From Solanum dulcamara (Eukaryota > Streptophyta > Magnoliopsida > Solanales > Solanaceae), in the NCBI RefSeq assembly GCF_947179165.1, contig NC_077243.1:45896501-45960500 (forward strand): a DNA stretch of 64,000 nt. Direction: 5' to 3'. Shown piece after piece: positions 61,336 through 64,000 of the stretch; within the stretch, counting starts at the first letter, position 1; each line of letters starts with the position of its first letter. The translations under genes were made by a program, and so were the position numbers. A model generated the notes under the pieces. The model saw only the letters and a program-made list of their open reading frames with translations, was not told the DNA's origin and ran no database searches.

Positions 61336-61862
61336 TTTATATACTCAGTACATATGTCGTGCTGACCCCCCGTTCTCCGAGGGGCTGCGTTTCATACCCA
61401 CAGGTACAGATGTTCATGTTGGAGATCCGCTAGCTTAGGATTTCCACTCAGCTATGTTGGATGTGCTCCGCTGTTCCATAGCCTTACTATTGATGCTGGT
61501 CATTGATGTATATGCTTATTTATTCAGGGGTATGGTGGGGGCCCTGTCCCGCCATATGATACAGTTATTACTCTTAGATATCTGTAGACATGTATATGTC
61601 GGTTATTTGTAAGTTTGTTTCAGTTGTGCTCATATGACTTATTGCAAAATTTTTTGTGGTATGGTAGCCTCGTCGGCTCATATGCCCTTTCTTGTTATGA
61701 TACAGGTGAATGAGGCTATAGGTTCCTGAAAAAAGTTTTTGACCCATTGGGGTTTGTATATAGTATCACATCACACACGGTTCAACTTAAGTGTATCTGA
61801 TAGATACATATAATGGGGTCCAAGTCGGACCCAATCGCGGCCTACGGGGTTGGGTCGTGACA
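61336..61862 (+). repeat. E7 LTR I, second part, with right TSD
   Basis: TTTAT (61336-61340) is the second copy of the target-site duplication. The sequence then continues as ATACTCAGTACATATGTCGT, exactly where the LTR was broken at 35680, to GGGTTGGGTCGTGACA at 61862. Confidence 0.9.
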
Positions 61863-61866
61863 GAAG

Positions 61867-61878
61867 TGGTATCAGAGC
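61867..61878 (+). promoter_or_regulatory. E7 primer-binding site
   Basis: TGGTATCAGAGC, a perfect 12-nt complement to plant tRNA-iMet, 4 nt after the LTR. It shows that LTR I is a 5' LTR. Confidence 0.92.
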
Positions 61879-64000
61879 AGTTCGTCCTTAGAATGTCTAC
61901 AGACTGTGTCTAGTAGAGTCTTGTTTATTGGTGTGTTGTGCACCACATCTATAGACAGGAAGCTACAGGATATTTAGGATGTTACTTTCTTTTATATCTA
62001 AGATCGTGCGATATAGCCGAGTCATAGGGAACGAAATCCCTCATACTAATTTGTGATTTCAGCAGAAGGACAATATCAATAAAAGAAAGTAACTGACAAT
62101 AAAAGAAGTTACCAAGTATGCAGGTAAGCAAAGGAATGAAAGACAAATGGCAGGTAAGGTGTTTCAATACGATTGATATATAAAGTTAAAAAAATGAAAG
62201 GAAAAGTATACCGAAAAGTGTAATAGGTGCAGTTCGAGTGGACATACGAGGTAAGTCCCTTTCCATACTGCTAATTGTGGGCTCCCTGAGTGGCTGCGAT
62301 ATAAGATGATATGACTATATATGTGTGCCCTGTGCGGCTGAGATGTTATATAATATGAATATATATATGTGTGCCCTGTGAGGCATTGTTGGTATTTTCT
62401 GCGTGTAGGTGTTGAGATAGTAAAAAATACAGAGGATACTCTGCCCAAATTTTCATAAAAATAAAAAGAGAATGAGATATAAGGCTGTAGTATGTCTTGT
62501 AAAGTTGTGCTCACAACAATGATGAGATTTGACTAAACAAGTATGGTTGACCTCGAGAAACAAGTTTATTGCGGAATTAATGGCAATAGAAACTAGGAGG
62601 TCAATACTGGTATAGTAGAACGAAGTTGGAAAGGACCTATAAGCCAACGAAGCTGACTTAGAAAAGACTGATAGATTGGGATAAAATAATATAGTAAGGC
62701 ATCGCCTGAATTGATACATAGGGATACACTATGACGAGTTATAGTTGAAAGAAGTAATAGTATGATTACGACAAGAGTAAAAAGGAAAAAGGATTGTGAT
62801 GGAAGTGAAGTGCTTATATGACAGCTTGTGAAATATTAAGGATAAGACTAACTAAGAAGGGTAAGTAGCCCATAGTATCAATCGTGAAGAAGGTCAAGCG
62901 GTGTTATACTATGGGACTGAATGCGAATAGGGTACCAGGTGAATATAAAAGAAACCGTTATGAGAATAAGTAAAGCTTAGTAAGGAATTAACTAAAAGGT
63001 ATGACGTGGTCTATGCGAATGGAATGTAAAGATAGGTGTGAAACGGAAAAGCAAGCTATGGAACAAATAAGGAAGATTTATCAAGTTTTGTAAGGAAAGT
63101 TTCGAATAAAGGTTATATGATGTCGAAAAGGATAGCTAGTGCAAGGAAATAAAGGGTAATATGGAATTCCTTGTGCCCAACCAAAAATGGAGATGAGCTG
63201 GAGGAATAATAGAGAAGTTTTAGTAGAGGCACTCAAGATAGATGTGATTAATTAAGTGTGAGTATCGAACAAAAAGGGAAATAGATAGTTACGAACTAAA
63301 AGTACAGTACAATGAAAAGGTGGTAAGACAAGGCCACCACTATAATGAAGTTGATATGGTTTTAAGTAGGATTAGAAGTGAGCCTTAGGTACATGATAAA
63401 GATGAAAGTTCACGAGGCATAAAGAAGTATTGTGTATATGTGACTCCACCTTGATGATTATTAAGATCTTGCAAGGAGAGGGAATGTCTATTTACAGAAC
63501 AACTGCTGCATTACGAGGGTATTAGAAGAATAAGTGGTATCCCCTAGAATAAGGTTAGTATAATGACAGAGCTTGAAACACAAATCATCAAAGTATAAGT
63601 ACTCCCGAGTGGATAATTTTAACCAATTATGAGCACGAGCTAATTACTGATTGGGATGAATGGAATGTGGCTTTGAATGCACTGCTACATTACGAATATT
63701 ACTCGATCATTAGATGAGATTTTATATGTTACATTGCGGAAACTAAAGCACCCTATGGTTGTGCTAGGGTTTCCTATAACAGCAACCTAACATATGGATG
63801 ATTTAACAGAAAATGTAGATACGGTACGACATGTTAAATATGTTAGACTAGAATTATTCGCGTGGGAATAGCTGAAAATAAATGGGGGATGATATGGGTA
63901 CACCCTAAAAGGGGGAAAGTAGACAAGAGAAGTACAAGCGTAAGAAGAAAATCAACTGACGCTATCATATATAAATAGGAACGCTTAAACTTCAAACAAG
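61879..64000 (+). mobile_element. E7 internal domain, cut by window end
   Basis: It is collinear with E2 5118-7325. There is no gag. CAGGTAAG-type strings near 62119 and 62151, and the GCCCTGTGNGGCT tandem repeat at about 62278-62395, are conserved. The antisense ORF at 62453-62719 (minus) starts MYQFRRCLTILFY. The last bases (CGCTTAAACTTCAAACAAG) correspond to the stretch that ends about 16 bp before the 5S-like segment in E2, so the 5S segment of E7 should begin just outside the window. Confidence 0.78.
62453..62719 (-). other. Antisense ORF in E7 (88 aa)
   Basis: This is the E7 member of the antisense ORF set, with SFPTSFYYTSIDLLVSIAIN and SHHCCEHN stretches. It is shorter than in E2 or E6 because of a frame change near 62453. 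No recognised domain. Confidence 0.3.

Overview
This window is plant nuclear DNA from a repeat-rich, probably heterochromatic region. I found no intact host gene. Almost all of it is long-terminal-repeat (LTR) retrotransposon sequence of one Ty3/gypsy superfamily. The LTRs are unusually long (about 2.8-3.6 kb), start TGTTACACCCC-like, end ...GGGTCGTGACA, and are followed by a primer-binding site matching plant initiator-Met tRNA (TGGTATCAGAGC). Remnants of gag and of the integrase C-terminus, plus the very long LTRs, suggest the Tekay/Del chromovirus lineage. A solanaceous host with a large genome is my guess from the general style of these repeats; it is not proven here.

Layout. 1-1380: a non-LTR block with Y-rich tracts ending in CAG|G on the minus strand. 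1381-4079: 5'-truncated LTR (A1), inserted in the 5' LTR of element E2 (4080-11907, +), which has a complete 3' LTR. 11908-13265: half an LTR (minus) inserted in the gag of element E3 (13266-16768, minus). 16769-18864: a 2.1-kb AT-rich non-LTR island. 18865-22504: 5' end of E4 (+). 22505-24167: an LTR fragment and a stray integrase fragment. 24168-32669: element E5 (minus), whose 5' LTR is cut by element E7 (+; LTR at 32670-35680 resuming at 61341-61862, then internal sequence to the window end).

The most striking structure is at 35681-61335. A minus-strand element (E6) inserted into the E7 LTR with a TTTAT target-site duplication, and now has four LTRs (J, K, L, M) and three internal domains. 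The second and third internal domains each carry a solo LTR (A2, A3) at exactly the same site with the same CCATC duplication, so a unit of about 8.7 kb was duplicated in tandem after that insertion. LTR L is a mosaic of M-like and K-like sequence, placing the crossover within about 180 bp.

The second striking feature is that the internal domain of E2 and of all three E6 units contains about 100 nt of 5S rRNA-derived sequence, in the same orientation as the element and next to integrase remnants. E5 keeps only its last part, and E7 runs out of the window just where it should begin. The solo LTRs A2 and A3 interrupt the C-box region of this 5S segment. E2 and E5 share the same integrase stop codon and the same loss of the first catalytic Asp, so the family appears to have multiplied after losing coding capacity. 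It is best described as a non-autonomous, LARD-like lineage carrying a 5S rRNA-like module and mobilised in trans.
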